Shown: piece after piece, positions 10,728 to 19,894 of the stretch
Position numbering within the stretch: position 1 is the first letter of the stretch
Layout: each line of letters starts with the position of its first letter
Assembly (NCBI GenBank): GCA_036897625.1
Contig: JAYMTA010001425.1
Coordinates: 1 to 20,092, forward strand
Reading direction: 5' to 3'
Origin: Pelargonium cotyledonis
Taxonomy: Eukaryota; Streptophyta; Magnoliopsida; Geraniales; Geraniaceae
Length of the DNA stretch: 20,092 bases
Program-made: the position numbers and the translations under genes
Notes under the pieces: model-generated
What the model was told of the DNA's origin: nothing
Databases searched by the model: none
What the model saw: only the letters and a program-made list of their open reading frames with translations

Positions 10728-10942
10728 TCGGTCTAATTCATGAGATTCTGGAGCGGGCTCGCAAACTTGCAGTTGATATTTTTAATCCGTTTTAGCATAT
10801 TCAGACTATCTTTATTCAAAGGTAAATCACATTTAAACTTCATTCCTCTCCTCAGGGGGTGTGTTGAGCGATAATCGAACACAAATAATATTTCCGCTCA
10901 CGCAGCATGTGTTTCTAACTGCGTCACTACCCTTAGGTGAAT
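10728..10942 (-). mobile_element. Complete tRNA-derived SINE with 12-bp target duplication
   Basis: Perfect 12-bp direct repeats AAATTAAGTTTT flank the element at 10716-10727 and 10943-10954. Read on the minus strand the head contains an A-box-like GGGTAGTGACGCAGTTAG and, about 40 bases on, a B-box-like TGTTCGATTATC, the internal RNA polymerase III promoter of a tRNA-type SINE. The 3' end finishes TTAGACCGA before the A-rich duplication. The 3' 50 bases recur as a fragment at 4679-4730, showing it is a dispersed family. The perfect duplication points to a fairly recent insertion. Confidence 0.75.
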
Positions 10943-10954
10943 AAATTAAGTTTT

Positions 10955-11878
10955 ATATCTGCAACAAATCAGTTTATATTAAACTTGGTCATGTGAAATT
11001 CAATATAATTTAAAGTGAATGTGTTGAAAAGGTAAAGTAAAGCATAATTAGTGGAAATTAGCAAGGAATTTGATGATTTGGACAAATCCCCATCAATTGG
11101 GGCCTAATTTATGCTACATCAATGACTTTATTTTGTTTATTTTATTCTTAAAGTACATTAAGCTCGATATTACATGTACTCTCAAAATGATGTTATATGT
11201 TTTAAATGTTGAAAGTATGTGCAATATTTTATTTTTAAAAAGAGCATTAATTGTATTTACCATTTGAAAAAATAAATAAATAAATAAGGTTTCACTCTCA
11301 CATGTAATTCACCAAAAGGTCCAAATCAAACCCAACAATTGTCCTAAGTCCAATTTCATTATCACTTTTTTTCCTCTCCAATTCTCATCATAAATTAAAA
11401 ATTGATTACCAAAATAGCCTCTGGTTTTGGTAAAAGTGGGTACAGGTACTGTGTCTATGCATGCTTCATCTTTCTCATGAAATATGAAAAATGGAAAATA
11501 CCATTTTTCTCATTTGTTCATGAAAAGATCAAATTTTTAATCCTTCATTTCTTCTCCAATGCTTGAATCTTCCATTTGTAATGATTTAATTTCTGGGTTT
11601 TGTTTGTTTGCATTTCTAAGTTGTCATGATTGTGACTGTCTGGTTGTCTTTTAGTTAAAGGAATTTTTAAGCTTTTCTCGATTCTTCTTCATACAAATAT
11701 AATGGTTTTAAGTGAAATCGGTAAATATAATTTCTGGGTTTTACTCAGAATTTATGTGACTCTTGTGAATTGAGATCGTTGAGCCAAATTCTGTGTCCAT
11801 ACAAATTTGGGTTTTGGAGTTTGTCCTTTTTTTGGTTGGTTTCATTGCCAGAACTTTTTTATTAGATTTTAATTTCAG
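10955..11878 (+). other. Upstream region of the O-fucosyltransferase gene
   Basis: AT-rich DNA with an AATA microsatellite at about 11268-11287. No coding region is supported. The promoter and first 5' UTR exon of the next gene probably lie in the right half; TTCATCTTTCTCATG-type pyrimidine tracts near 11465-11600 would fit. No TATA box could be assigned with confidence. Confidence 0.4.
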
Positions 11879-11903
11879 TCTCTCTCTCTCTCTCTCTCTC
11901 TCT
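11879..11903 (+). repeat. (TC)12 microsatellite
   Basis: An uninterrupted TC dinucleotide run lies 28 bases before a probable splice acceptor (TTTTTCTTCACAG at 11919-11931). It could act as part of an extended polypyrimidine tract of a 5' UTR intron. Such CT runs are also frequent near plant transcription starts. Confidence 0.8.
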
Positions 11904-11931
11904 GATGATGTTTTCATGTTTTTCTTCACAG

Positions 11932-12211
11932 AAAGTTGGTCTTGGAGCTCTCAGGATTGTGTTTGGTTTCTGGGAATTTTCTATGAATTGTCAATACAAT
12001 GAGGTGAGCATTAATTTGGTTACTCTTTGCCTCATTGTGAATCTTATTTTTCTTTACATTTTTTCTGTCTATGTTGGTTCTGATTAAGTTGTTTTCTTCT
12101 GTTTTATTGTATGTAGATTTTCATGTTTTATGAGCACTTGAAAACTCTTCTGCTTAGACTTTTGAGAGATCGGAATGGTTTGATTACTGAATTCTTTCGA
12201 TTGAATCTTGG
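11932..12211 (+). promoter_or_regulatory. 5' UTR exons, intron and overlapping uORF of the O-fucosyltransferase gene
   Basis: An exon at 11932-12003 is bounded by TTCTTCACAG on the left and a GAG|GTGAGC donor on the right. The intron at 12004-12116 ends TTTTATTGTATGTAG and the leader continues at 12117. Joining these creates an upstream ORF starting at the ATG at 11983, running 43 codons without a stop and ending TGA at 12225-12227. That is 14 bases past the first base of the main ATG, in a different frame. The minimal uORF ATG GTT TGA near 12175 is also present. The upstream end of the preceding intron is not identified. Confidence 0.5.
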
Positions 12212-13522
12212 ATGGACTCGTTGTTGAATCGAAAGCATTCGAGATTTTTTGTTCGGCATTTGAATACTGTGGCATGCAAATGTGTGCTTCTACTTGTCAT
12301 TGTTCTTTTGTTTAGAGTTGTTTTGCTTCCTAACTTGAGTACCTATACCAACCTTGAATTCATCCCCAAATCGTTGGATTCTGATTACGGGATTCGTAAG
12401 GATAAGTTTTTAGAGGTTCCTCAAATAGTGTGGGGATTGAACAATCAGAAGATAGCATTTGCAAGAGCTTGTTTAACTGCAAAAACGCTTAACCGAACTC
12501 TTTTGATGCCCACCTTGAGTGCCTCACTTTTCTACAAAGAAATCGATCTATTGCAACCCATTGCCTTTGACAAGGTGTTCCAATTCGAGCGGTTTAATTC
12601 ACTTTGTAATGGGTTTGTTCGCCTTGCTCGTTATTCCCATGTTTCAAGTAGAACATCAATATTCGAGGTTCAAAAGGGAAGTGGAAGGAAGTGGACACAA
12701 GAGAGAGATTTGGATCAACTTAGACAAGTTAGCAAGGACCCTAATATTGATGGGAGCCAAGTGATTCGAATAGTTGGAAAAAACCCTTTCTTGTGGCACG
12801 ATCATTGGCCTGTCCATGATTATGCGAGGGTTTTCGAGTGCTTAGTTTTGGTGGATGAGATCTCGAAAGAAGCAGACAAGGTTGTGTCCAAGATTAGAGA
12901 GGTTGGGAGAGAGATCAGGACCAACATTGCACCCGATGATTTGGAGAGGTCTAATTTATCGCGTTTAGTTCCTTATGTAGCAGTACACATGAGAATCGAG
13001 AAAGATTGGATGATCCATTGTAAGAAATTGGAGCGGAGATCAAACACGAGTCAAATTTGTAGTAGCAAAGAGGAAATTATGGAGAGAGTGGGGAACATTG
13101 GTGGATTGGAGCATCCAACAGTTGTTTATCTTGCAGTGGCCGATAGTCTTCTTGAAGATCCTTCGATATTGAGTGGTTGGAAGGAAGGCTTGGTTCCGGT
13201 GGAGAAGAAGAAGTTGGGTGTTGACGGGATTTACAAAAAGCATCCGTATCTCATTAAGTCTGCAATCGACTATGAAGTGTGCTTGAGGGCGGATGTGTTT
13301 GTGGGCAACAGTTTTTCCACATTCTCAAGCCTCGTAGCACTTGAAAGAACGCAGAAGATGATGAGATCAGGGGTGAAAAGCTCGTGCAGCATGGATGTAA
13401 GGTGGCCGTCTTATGCATATAACATATTAGGAGCATCAAGCGGTCCTCGTAGATGGATAACAAACATGTCTGATTCGAGTCTTCAAGCAATTAGTTATGG
13501 CTCTATTGACGTTTCTTGTTGA
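12212..13522 (+). CDS. O-fucosyltransferase family protein, OFT23-like
   Basis: One uninterrupted reading frame of 436 residues. A short basic cytoplasmic tail is followed by a single signal anchor (about residues 22-40, KCVLLLVIVLLFRVVLLP), giving a type II Golgi membrane protein topology. The lumenal part has the plant O-fucosyltransferase order: the nucleotide-sugar loop near WGLNNQKIAFARACLTAK (about 75-92), RTLLMPTLSASLFYKEID, WHDHWPVHDYARVFEC, the basic HMRIE motif at 259-263, and VGNSFSTFSSLVALER (364-379) with the S/T-F-S-S nucleotide-binding motif. The family transfers sugar from GDP-fucose to protein or glycan acceptors; the acceptor here is unknown. It most resembles the O-fucosyltransferase 23 group, which is shorter than typical members (500-650). 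No internal Met precedes the anchor, so the first ATG is preferred, although its -3 base is T. It appears intact and intronless in its coding part. Confidence 0.88.
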   Translation: MDSLLNRKHSRFFVRHLNTVACKCVLLLVIVLLFRVVLLPNLSTYTNLEFIPKSLDSDYGIRKDKFLEVPQIVWGLNNQKIAFARACLTAKTLNRTLLMPTLSASLFYKEIDLLQPIAFDKVFQFERFNSLCNGFVRLARYSHVSSRTSIFEVQKGSGRKWTQERDLDQLRQVSKDPNIDGSQVIRIVGKNPFLWHDHWPVHDYARVFECLVLVDEISKEADKVVSKIREVGREIRTNIAPDDLERSNLSRLVPYVAVHMRIEKDWMIHCKKLERRSNTSQICSSKEEIMERVGNIGGLEHPTVVYLAVADSLLEDPSILSGWKEGLVPVEKKKLGVDGIYKKHPYLIKSAIDYEVCLRADVFVGNSFSTFSSLVALERTQKMMRSGVKSSCSMDVRWPSYAYNILGASSGPRRWITNMSDSSLQAISYGSIDVSC

Positions 13523-14165
13523 AATGGAGATCGAGTAGTTTTGGTTCATATAAATTTGGTTTCATGATATGACCAATTGATTGATTCTTTTCCAGTCCAT
13601 CTTCATCTTGAAACTTGTAATATATATATATATAAGCCTCTTCACAAACTTCATATTTGATAGTTTGATATGAAAAGTACGATCCAAATACTATCTACTT
13701 TAGGATATAAATTTTACCCAAAGCACCTAAAACTACATTTAACTACAACCAAAACCTAAGAATAAGTTCAAAACTCCAAACCTCCAAAACTAAAACCGAT
13801 CTCGTGATTTATTTCATCTAATAGCAAGAATAAGTTCATAATTCTCACATTAAATATTTCCTAGTAGTGGCTAGATTGAAAAACTTGAACTACTAACCGA
13901 CGACGGACCTTCCTTACCAAACAAGCATGTAAGAAATTCACATTCACAAATACAGCTCAAAACGATGCATCCATAACGTCAACTGAAAGAATAAAACCCC
14001 AGCAAACACTAAAACAAATTATCAGCAACAATTATTAACAGTAGAACCGCTTAAAAAAACACACAACCTTGGATTTCATTCAGCAGCTATAGTACCCAAC
14101 ATATAAGCGTGCATGTGATCAGTGATAAAAAAAAACACAATGGAAACTGAAGAGACCATTGTGAT
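13523..14165. other. Convergent intergenic region
   Basis: The 3' UTR of the O-fucosyltransferase gene extends to about 13640, with a (TA)n run at 13619-13635. The rest is A-rich on the plus strand with no supported gene. It separates two genes that converge (plus-strand gene to the left, minus-strand RPS14 locus to the right). Confidence 0.45.
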
Positions 14166-14369
14166 AGCTATATATAATTTGCCCCAACTTGCAGAATATG
14201 AAATAATGGTTTAACTACGTTGAGAGAGTCAATAAACAGAGTTGCATCCTTTGACATTTATGACATGGATTATAAATAAAAACTGTCATACTTGATGGAA
14301 TGAGACCAATTCTCACCAACAGTTTAATAAGAAGTCCTCTTTTATTCCAATATAAAAATATTGGCTGTT

Positions 14370-17300
14370 TCATGAAATACCTTCGCCTCGGATGAGTGCC
14401 CTTCCAACATTCTGCAAAGAGAAAATAGAACAGAAAAATAAATAAAGGTGATATCAGAAAGTTAAAAAAAGGGGAAAAGTCAAAGAACAGAATGAGGCGA
14501 TACCAAACTATCAACAAGATCGTGATAGAGTAAGGTTCTTTCACTGGTTAGGCCATACTCATAGCAACACAGCATTATCGCCTAAATTATCTCATATTTC
14601 GTTTTAGATTTAGGTAAAAGGTATTTCCTATTCTTTTATTTCAGTGTATTAAGTATGACTGCATTAGTACCAGTGTGCATACTATAATTGTATATCACAA
14701 CATTTGCTTATTCAAACACCAATATTGTGAAGAGTTTACAAAAAAGGAAGCATTAAGGTTATTCAATCACATGGCAAGATCCACCTCAGAAGATTGTAAG
14801 TAGCATGGTTTCACCTTCAATTTCATTGTTTAGATCAAATGGAAGCATACAACTTGACCATGAAAGCAAAACTAAAAGTACTACAACTCAATTTGTAATA
14901 TAATAGAAAGAAAAGAAATACACTTTGAAGAACAATCTCCCGAGAATAACTCAACAAACTAGTTTATAATTTAACAAAAACTTAAGAATGCTCTACATGA
15001 TAATAGTGGCAACTAAAACATTCAGTTGATGCTTTAAAACTACGACAAACTTAGTGAGCCGAACACTAAGTTGAGCTTATTGAGCAGTGTTCTGGAAATA
15101 AAAAGATGACGACATAACAATGTTTTGGATCCTATTCCTGAGTCCTGTTTAAGTCTGTGTTTTCAATTACCAAAAAGCTTGAGGATGCATGGTTATCAGA
15201 ATCGTCTGAACCCTACAGTTCGAAGCACAATACAATATGATTCAGGCACCTAACAATTTGACCCAGAACGGTGAATCAGAAGTTGTACTGTATCAAAACA
15301 TGAATCGTCCAAATCAGAATGAATCACCCAAACTGTAAGGTTCTAACTATGATTCATACGACACAACGATTCAAAAGGATGTTTTTTATTTATTTATGGA
15401 TTCGGGCTTTGGGGATGAATCTGTAAAGGCCAGAGACCACTCAGCCCATTATTTCTCTATTCATCTGTATTTGAACTTCTAGAAGGAATATGAAAAGGTG
15501 TGTTATTTGAGTTTATTATAATTATTGTTTACTTAAAAAAATGAATCGTTTTTGTACTTCTAATACAATAGTGTATTATACTTAAATTTAGTTATAACTT
15601 ATAACTTGGAATTTTATGAAGTCTAATAGTCTATCGAGCCCTCCATTGCATGTGTCTAGTCTCCATTGTAATAGACTGCCTTCTTCAAATTAATGACATA
15701 GGTATGCAAAGTTTTTAGTACTATTTTATTTTATAAAGCAAAATATACAAAATATTCAGTCTTCTATCTTAATTTTGTAATTTTTTTTATGTTGTAAATT
15801 CAATATGCATACATCCCTTCATTCTACAAATTTTGATCATGAAGAATATGAACTAGACGGGTCACAATTCGATACAATTCACAATTCAAAAAATAACTCT
15901 CAACTGTTCTCGATATGAACAGGCATGAATGAAAAGAGTATAAATATCAAAGGTTCAAACAGAATAAACATCTCAAAGGTCTAAAACAAATCAAAACAAA
16001 ACAAATAGTAAATCTATAGCTGAAGAGCTAACCTTTGTTCCATTAGTTTGACAGTGGCTACCATGATGACTTAGTTATACCCATCAGTTCACCATTTCTT
16101 GCAAATTCACGGAAACAGATACGAGACATTCGAAACTTGGTATATACCCCACGAGGGCGACCTGTGAAAATACATCGGTTTCTTACTCGTACAAGGGAAC
16201 TGTTTCTTGGCAGCGCGGACAATTTCATACGATATACATCCCGTATATCACTGGGAAGACTTGCATCTCTACACATCGCTTTGTATAGCTTTCGACTTAC
16301 TTCATATCTAGCAAAAAGCATTCTACGTTTATGATCCTTTATATTCCGTTTCTCGTCTATCTGTTCAATAGTTCCCACAAACTTAGAAACCTTGTAAAAC
16401 AAAATAAATTACCTATCCATTTACACAGTACTCATTGCAGCACCTTGTAGCTTTAGCAAAGTAAAAATATAACCCTACCATATCAAATATGTGTGTGTCT
16501 GTGTGTGTGTGTGTATTCAGTTAGAAATGATACTGTGCTGCCTTTTGTTTTTGTAAACATTCATGCCCCATGGAGCCTACTACACAAACCCAAGAGATAA
16601 AAGAACCTGAAAAAGAGGATAGATCATGATTCGTGATAGAACAGATTTGAGGACCCATAGCACTGGGTTTTGATATTAGCACAGCTTGGGAGGAGGAGGG
16701 GGCCAAATAGGTAATGCAAATTGATCTCTAAAAGCATCTAATACTACATGAGATTTGGAATGTCATTACTTCTAACTAGCTACAAACTTTCAGGCTGATA
16801 AAATCATAATCCATCCATAATGGAGAAGTACCTCATTTGAATCCACTATAAATAATTTTTTTTCATAAAAAAAAAAAAAAAAGCAATGCCTAGAATAAGT
16901 GACATAAATCAACAATCAATTTCTCGCGAATGTCTCGCAAATATAGAAGAAATACGAAACAATCAATACCTTCAGATTCGCCGGTGTTAAATCCTTCACC
17001 ATCTACAACACCCAATAAAATAAATATATCAAATATAATTACAAAGAATGTGATATAAAATTAGAGAAATTTTGACATTAAAAAAATTAAGGAACTAAGC
17101 CAATGAACTATAGACTAATGTTTATGCCATTAGATATTCAAATAAAATCCTCAATTTTTTGGCACTCCTACTTATTTACACTCTTCAACTTCAATTAGAA
17201 GTACTTATATAACTGTTTCTTCTTCAATCTCTTTTTCCATTTTTCCCACAAAACATTGGAAGAAGAAAATGAATAGTCGTGACACAACATACTTAATAGA

Positions 17301-17931
17301 AAATCGGCCATCATATGCACAGCATACAATGCTCAGGTGACCAGCTATTAACAGACAACACAACAGTCTAGCAAAAGCTAGCATGCCAGAGACAGAGTGT
17401 CATACGTGGCAATATTGGCTGAAGAATGTATTGAGAGGAACTCTCTGAAAAAATTGAAATGGGTTTGCAAAGTTGAATAGAAACAATCCAATCAAAGTGG
17501 TGAAAAACTCAGCCTTCGCACCGAATGAGTCCAAAAATTTCAACATAGTACTGAAATTACAAAGTGGAAATCACAAATGATTAAGCAAACCAAATCAAAA
17601 GTCACAAAAACAAAATACACGTTGAAATTTGAAGATAAAATCTGACAATTCCTTGAACCCAATTTCGAACACCGACAAAAAATTGATAAATCAAGTTGAT
17701 CCATCGAAAACGACTCCAAAGAAGGGCAAGAGAATTGACTACTTAGAATTCCATGAACCAAGTCCATTTCTACATTTCATTGGAAATTGTAAAAAAAAAA
17801 TGAAAAATCTTTTCCAAATTAACCAAATAGGGGGAAAAGTGAAAAACCTTGCTGAAGTAACGCGTTGCTCCACAGATTGAATCCATAAACCGAATCGGAG
17901 TGACTCTGCTCACAATGGCTTGCAAACCCAT
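14370..17931 (-). CDS. Alternative product of the RPS14 locus: 78-residue putative mitochondrial protein
   Basis: Proposed exons, minus strand: 17931-17848, 17002-16970, 14581-14504, 14411-14370. They total 237 bases, 78 codons plus TGA. The first two exons are those used by RPS14. The third (26 codons, including YEYGLTSERTLLYHDLVDSL) and fourth (NVGRALIRGEGIS then stop) are read in the same phase, skipping the RPS14 exon. Exon four has a strong acceptor (TTCTATTTTCTCTTTGCAG) and is followed by AATAAA at 14346-14341. The acceptor of exon three (GATAATTTAG) is weak in pyrimidines. An alternative splice at 14381 to 14187 would give a slightly longer end (VGANYI). I do not recognise the protein. 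The targeting segment suggests mitochondria; the rest looks helical and polar. The exons could instead be 3' UTR exons of RPS14, or chance. Confidence 0.35.
14612..16057 (-). other. Downstream flank or large intron 3' of the RPS14 exon
   Basis: No coding region is supported. On the minus strand GAACAAAG|GTTAGC near 16032 and TTTTGATTTGTTTTAG near 15980 could bound a short 3' UTR intron, and TCTTTTTATTTCCAG near 15090 is another good acceptor-like site. These fit a spliced transcript running through the region but prove nothing alone. It also holds a cluster of GATTCA/TGAATC words (see findings). Confidence 0.35.
16058..17931 (-). CDS. RPS14: Nuclear-encoded mitochondrial ribosomal protein S14 (uS14m)
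   Basis: Exons on the minus strand: 17931-17848 (28 codons), 17002-16970 (11 codons), 16390-16058 (110 codons plus TAG), all joined between codons; 149 residues in total. Residues about 1-39 form an Arg-bearing, acid-poor start (GLQAIVSRVTPIRF, ATRYFSK), as expected of a mitochondrial targeting peptide. From residue 52 on, EKRNIKDHKRR, LPRNSSLVRVRNRCIFTGRP, FRMSRICFREFA and the C-terminal LMGITKSSW are hallmark uS14 sequences of plant mitochondria; there is a single Cys in the signature region, so it is the zinc-free type. The protein belongs to the mitochondrial small ribosomal subunit and contacts 16S-type rRNA in the head. In many angiosperms this gene has moved from mitochondrion to nucleus; the separate targeting exons fit that history. 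The 33-base second exon can be skipped without frame change. The core is certain, the two short exons are inferred. Confidence 0.8.
16489..16515. repeat. (GT)n microsatellite
   Basis: TGTGTGTGTCTGTGTGTGTGTGTG, a GT dinucleotide run with one interruption, lies in the intron just upstream (minus-strand sense) of the RPS14 core exon. Confidence 0.85.
17003..17847 (-). other. First intron of the RPS14 locus
   Basis: An 845-base stretch begins AAG|GTTTTTC and ends TTATTTTATTGGGTGTTGTAG on the minus strand. It is AT-rich and holds no supported gene. The open frames on either strand at 17540-17880 cover the exon border and have no recognisable domain. Confidence 0.5.
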
Positions 17932-18349
17932 TGACTATCGTTCTGGTTTTGGCTCGTTTTCTGCAAATACTTTGAAAAGTTGAAAGAGAAAACGAGCAAA
18001 AGTAACAAATGTAATATAAGAAATTTTGTGTTTGTGTTGTTTGCTGCAGAAACTATAAACTACAACCCATATACTTTCGCCGGATTCGAAGTGCCGGATT
18101 GGGCCTTCGCTGCCGCTGGACACAGACCAGAACAGAACAGAGAGAATTTATTTTTTGATGCCCTAATTCAATATCACACTGTGATTTCACAGACATACAG
18201 TGTGTCTTTGTGTTAATTTGGACCGGATCGGACCGGACTGGTAGGGTTTGGTACGGATTCGCTCTGGAATGAACGGTCCGGTATGGTCCATTTTCCGGTC
18301 CACCCTATTCAATGCCCAGGCCTACCAACAATTGTAACAATTCAATTAA
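17932..18349 (-). promoter_or_regulatory. 5' leader and promoter region of the RPS14 locus
   Basis: On the minus strand a pyrimidine-rich CTCTCTGTTCTGTTCTGG (about 18141-18124) may mark the transcription start. A GTATTTGCAG at 17961 is a possible acceptor of a 5' UTR intron, but no donor could be fixed. At 18219-18303 lies a block rich in GGACCGG/CCGGTCC words, similar to the CCGGT block upstream of the LIN-like gene. The pentamer composition and the following TTCAATGCCCAGGCCTACC suggest a short decayed repeat. Confidence 0.4.
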
Positions 18350-18358
18350 TAATGTAAT

Positions 18359-19885
18359 GGATAAAGGTTTTTTTTAGTATCCAAATTTTTGCCAAATTTT
18401 TAATTTTACTATCTAAATTTTTATTTTGCTTAATTTAGTATTCAAACTCTTATTTTATCCTAACTTGGTATCTACCGTCAAATTCTATCAATTTTCCCGT
18501 TATCTGTGACGTGGCATGCTGAGTTGGACAATTTTGTCTACGTGGCATACATGTGGAAAAATGAAAATTTTATATTATTTTTGTTATTCAATTTTTAATT
18601 AAAAAATAAAAAATCCATGTCTCTCTCTTCCTCTCTCCATGTGACCATCACCTGCAACCATTCAACCATTCTAAATATTTTTTTCTTTTTCTCAATCATA
18701 TAACATACTACAAATTTTCAAAACAAGAACAATTTCACGAAAAACTAAGCCATCTTCATGATCCCCAACATTAAGACAACGGTAAATATTATGGTGACAG
18801 AACAACATGCAAATGCTAATGCAACTGTTCCGTACTCTATAAATGGATCCACTGATTAGCGATTGAATTGAAATTAATCGCAGTCAAACAAATTTTCATT
18901 TCCATTAACAAAACCAACAAGAAATTTAAGCTACTACAAACTATTTACTGGGGAGTCTACGAATCTCATTTAGCTCATCTTCTTCTTCTTTTCCTTTTTC
19001 GATTTCTCACCTGCCAATCAATATCCTTTTTTTCTTCTCATATCTTGAGTTTTCTTTTTCGCTCTCTCCTCTTCATTGCTGCCACCAAGCTATTTACAGA
19101 TTTTCGTTTATGAATCCCAAAAACAAACAAACAAACAAAAAAAGAACAGATTACATCTGTTGCTATCTGCCTCAAGAGAGCTTCAGCAACAACATATATA
19201 TTTGTATTTGTTGTACAGAGAGAGAGAGGAAGAAGGTAACATGGACCCTATAAAACAAAGTCCCATAAACAAACATGAATCTACTGCTATAGGTTTGTGG
19301 TTTTTCATTTAATTCGTACCTATGGGCAGTTTCTCGTCGAAGCCCTAGCCGATGCTGGTGCAGAACCGTCGAGGACCCTCGGCCGTGCCGGATCGGGTCT
19401 GAGCCGTTGCTGGTGACCTCGACGGCGTCTCAGATCTGGTCTCGCCGCCGCCGTTCCAGCTCTGTTTGTCCACGAAGAGAGAGATGCCATGGCCGCCGCC
19501 GGACGTCATTCTTCAGTTAGGGTTCATGTGTAGAGGGAGAGAGTGAAAATGGGTGAGGTTTTGTTTTTTGTTTTTTTTTTTTAAATTCCAATAACTCAGC
19601 TAATTATATCCACATCATTCAATTAATTAGTCCACGTCATCAAATATTATCCAACTAAGTAGTCCACGTCAGCAAAAAATTTCCAACGATGCAAAGAAAA
19701 GTCCACGTCAGCGTCACTTAACAGACAAGTTGACGGAATGTGACGGCGGGTACTCAATTGGGTACAAAATAAAAGTGTAATTGAGTATGAAATAATAGTA
19801 TAGGTATTAAATTGGGCAAAATAAAAGTTTGAGTACTAAATTGGGTATTCGGTGAAAGTTTAGGTACCAAAAAAACCTTTATCCC
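18359..19885. mobile_element. Mutator-like (MULE) element, 1527 bp, non-autonomous, possible Pack-MULE
   Basis: A perfect 9-bp duplication, TAATGTAAT, flanks the element at 18350-18358 and 19886-19894. The ends are inverted: GGATAAAGGTTTTTTT on the left and the complement of AAAAAAACCTTTATCC on the right, with weaker inverted similarity for about 170 bp. Both features are standard for Mutator-superfamily elements. Inside each end are subterminal repeats of about 33-35 bp built on TACTAAATTGGGTA and AAAATAAAAGT, then several ACGTGG/CCACGT words. No transposase is encoded. A sharply GC-rich stretch (19320-19530) fits a captured host-gene fragment. Confidence 0.8.
19320..19509 (-). other. GC-rich internal segment of the MULE with short open frames
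   Basis: This stretch is much richer in G and C than the element around it and looks like plant exon sequence. On the minus strand two overlapping frames are open: 19490-19320 (56 residues, starting MASLSSWTNRAG, Arg/Ala-rich) and 19509-19345 (54 residues, starting MTSGGGHGISLFVDK). I recognise neither. It may be a captured fragment of a host gene's 5' end; whether it is expressed cannot be seen from sequence. Confidence 0.4.
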
Positions 19886-19894
19886 TAATGTAAT

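Noticed and set aside
11793-12002. 69-residue plus-strand frame with a Leu-Ser repeat
   Set aside because: The repeat is simply the translation of the TC microsatellite in the 5' UTR intron.
14215-14544. 109-residue minus-strand open frame rich in Phe, Ile and Leu
   Set aside because: It reads straight through a T-rich intron-like sequence with strong GT and AG signals; the hydrophobic run comes from the polypyrimidine tract. A spliced reading in another frame is more sensible.
16058-16402. RPS14 reading frame taken alone as a recent mitochondrial DNA insertion (NUMT) or a 114-residue gene starting at MFYK
   Set aside because: No flanking mitochondrial sequence is seen, a good acceptor (TTTATTTTGTTTTACAAG) lies just before the conserved part, and an upstream targeting exon joins in phase. 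The ATG at 16402 falls within the intron end.
18868-19312. Two plus-strand open frames inside the MULE (81 and 78 residues)
   Set aside because: They translate T-rich and AC-rich low-complexity DNA and match no transposase or known domain.
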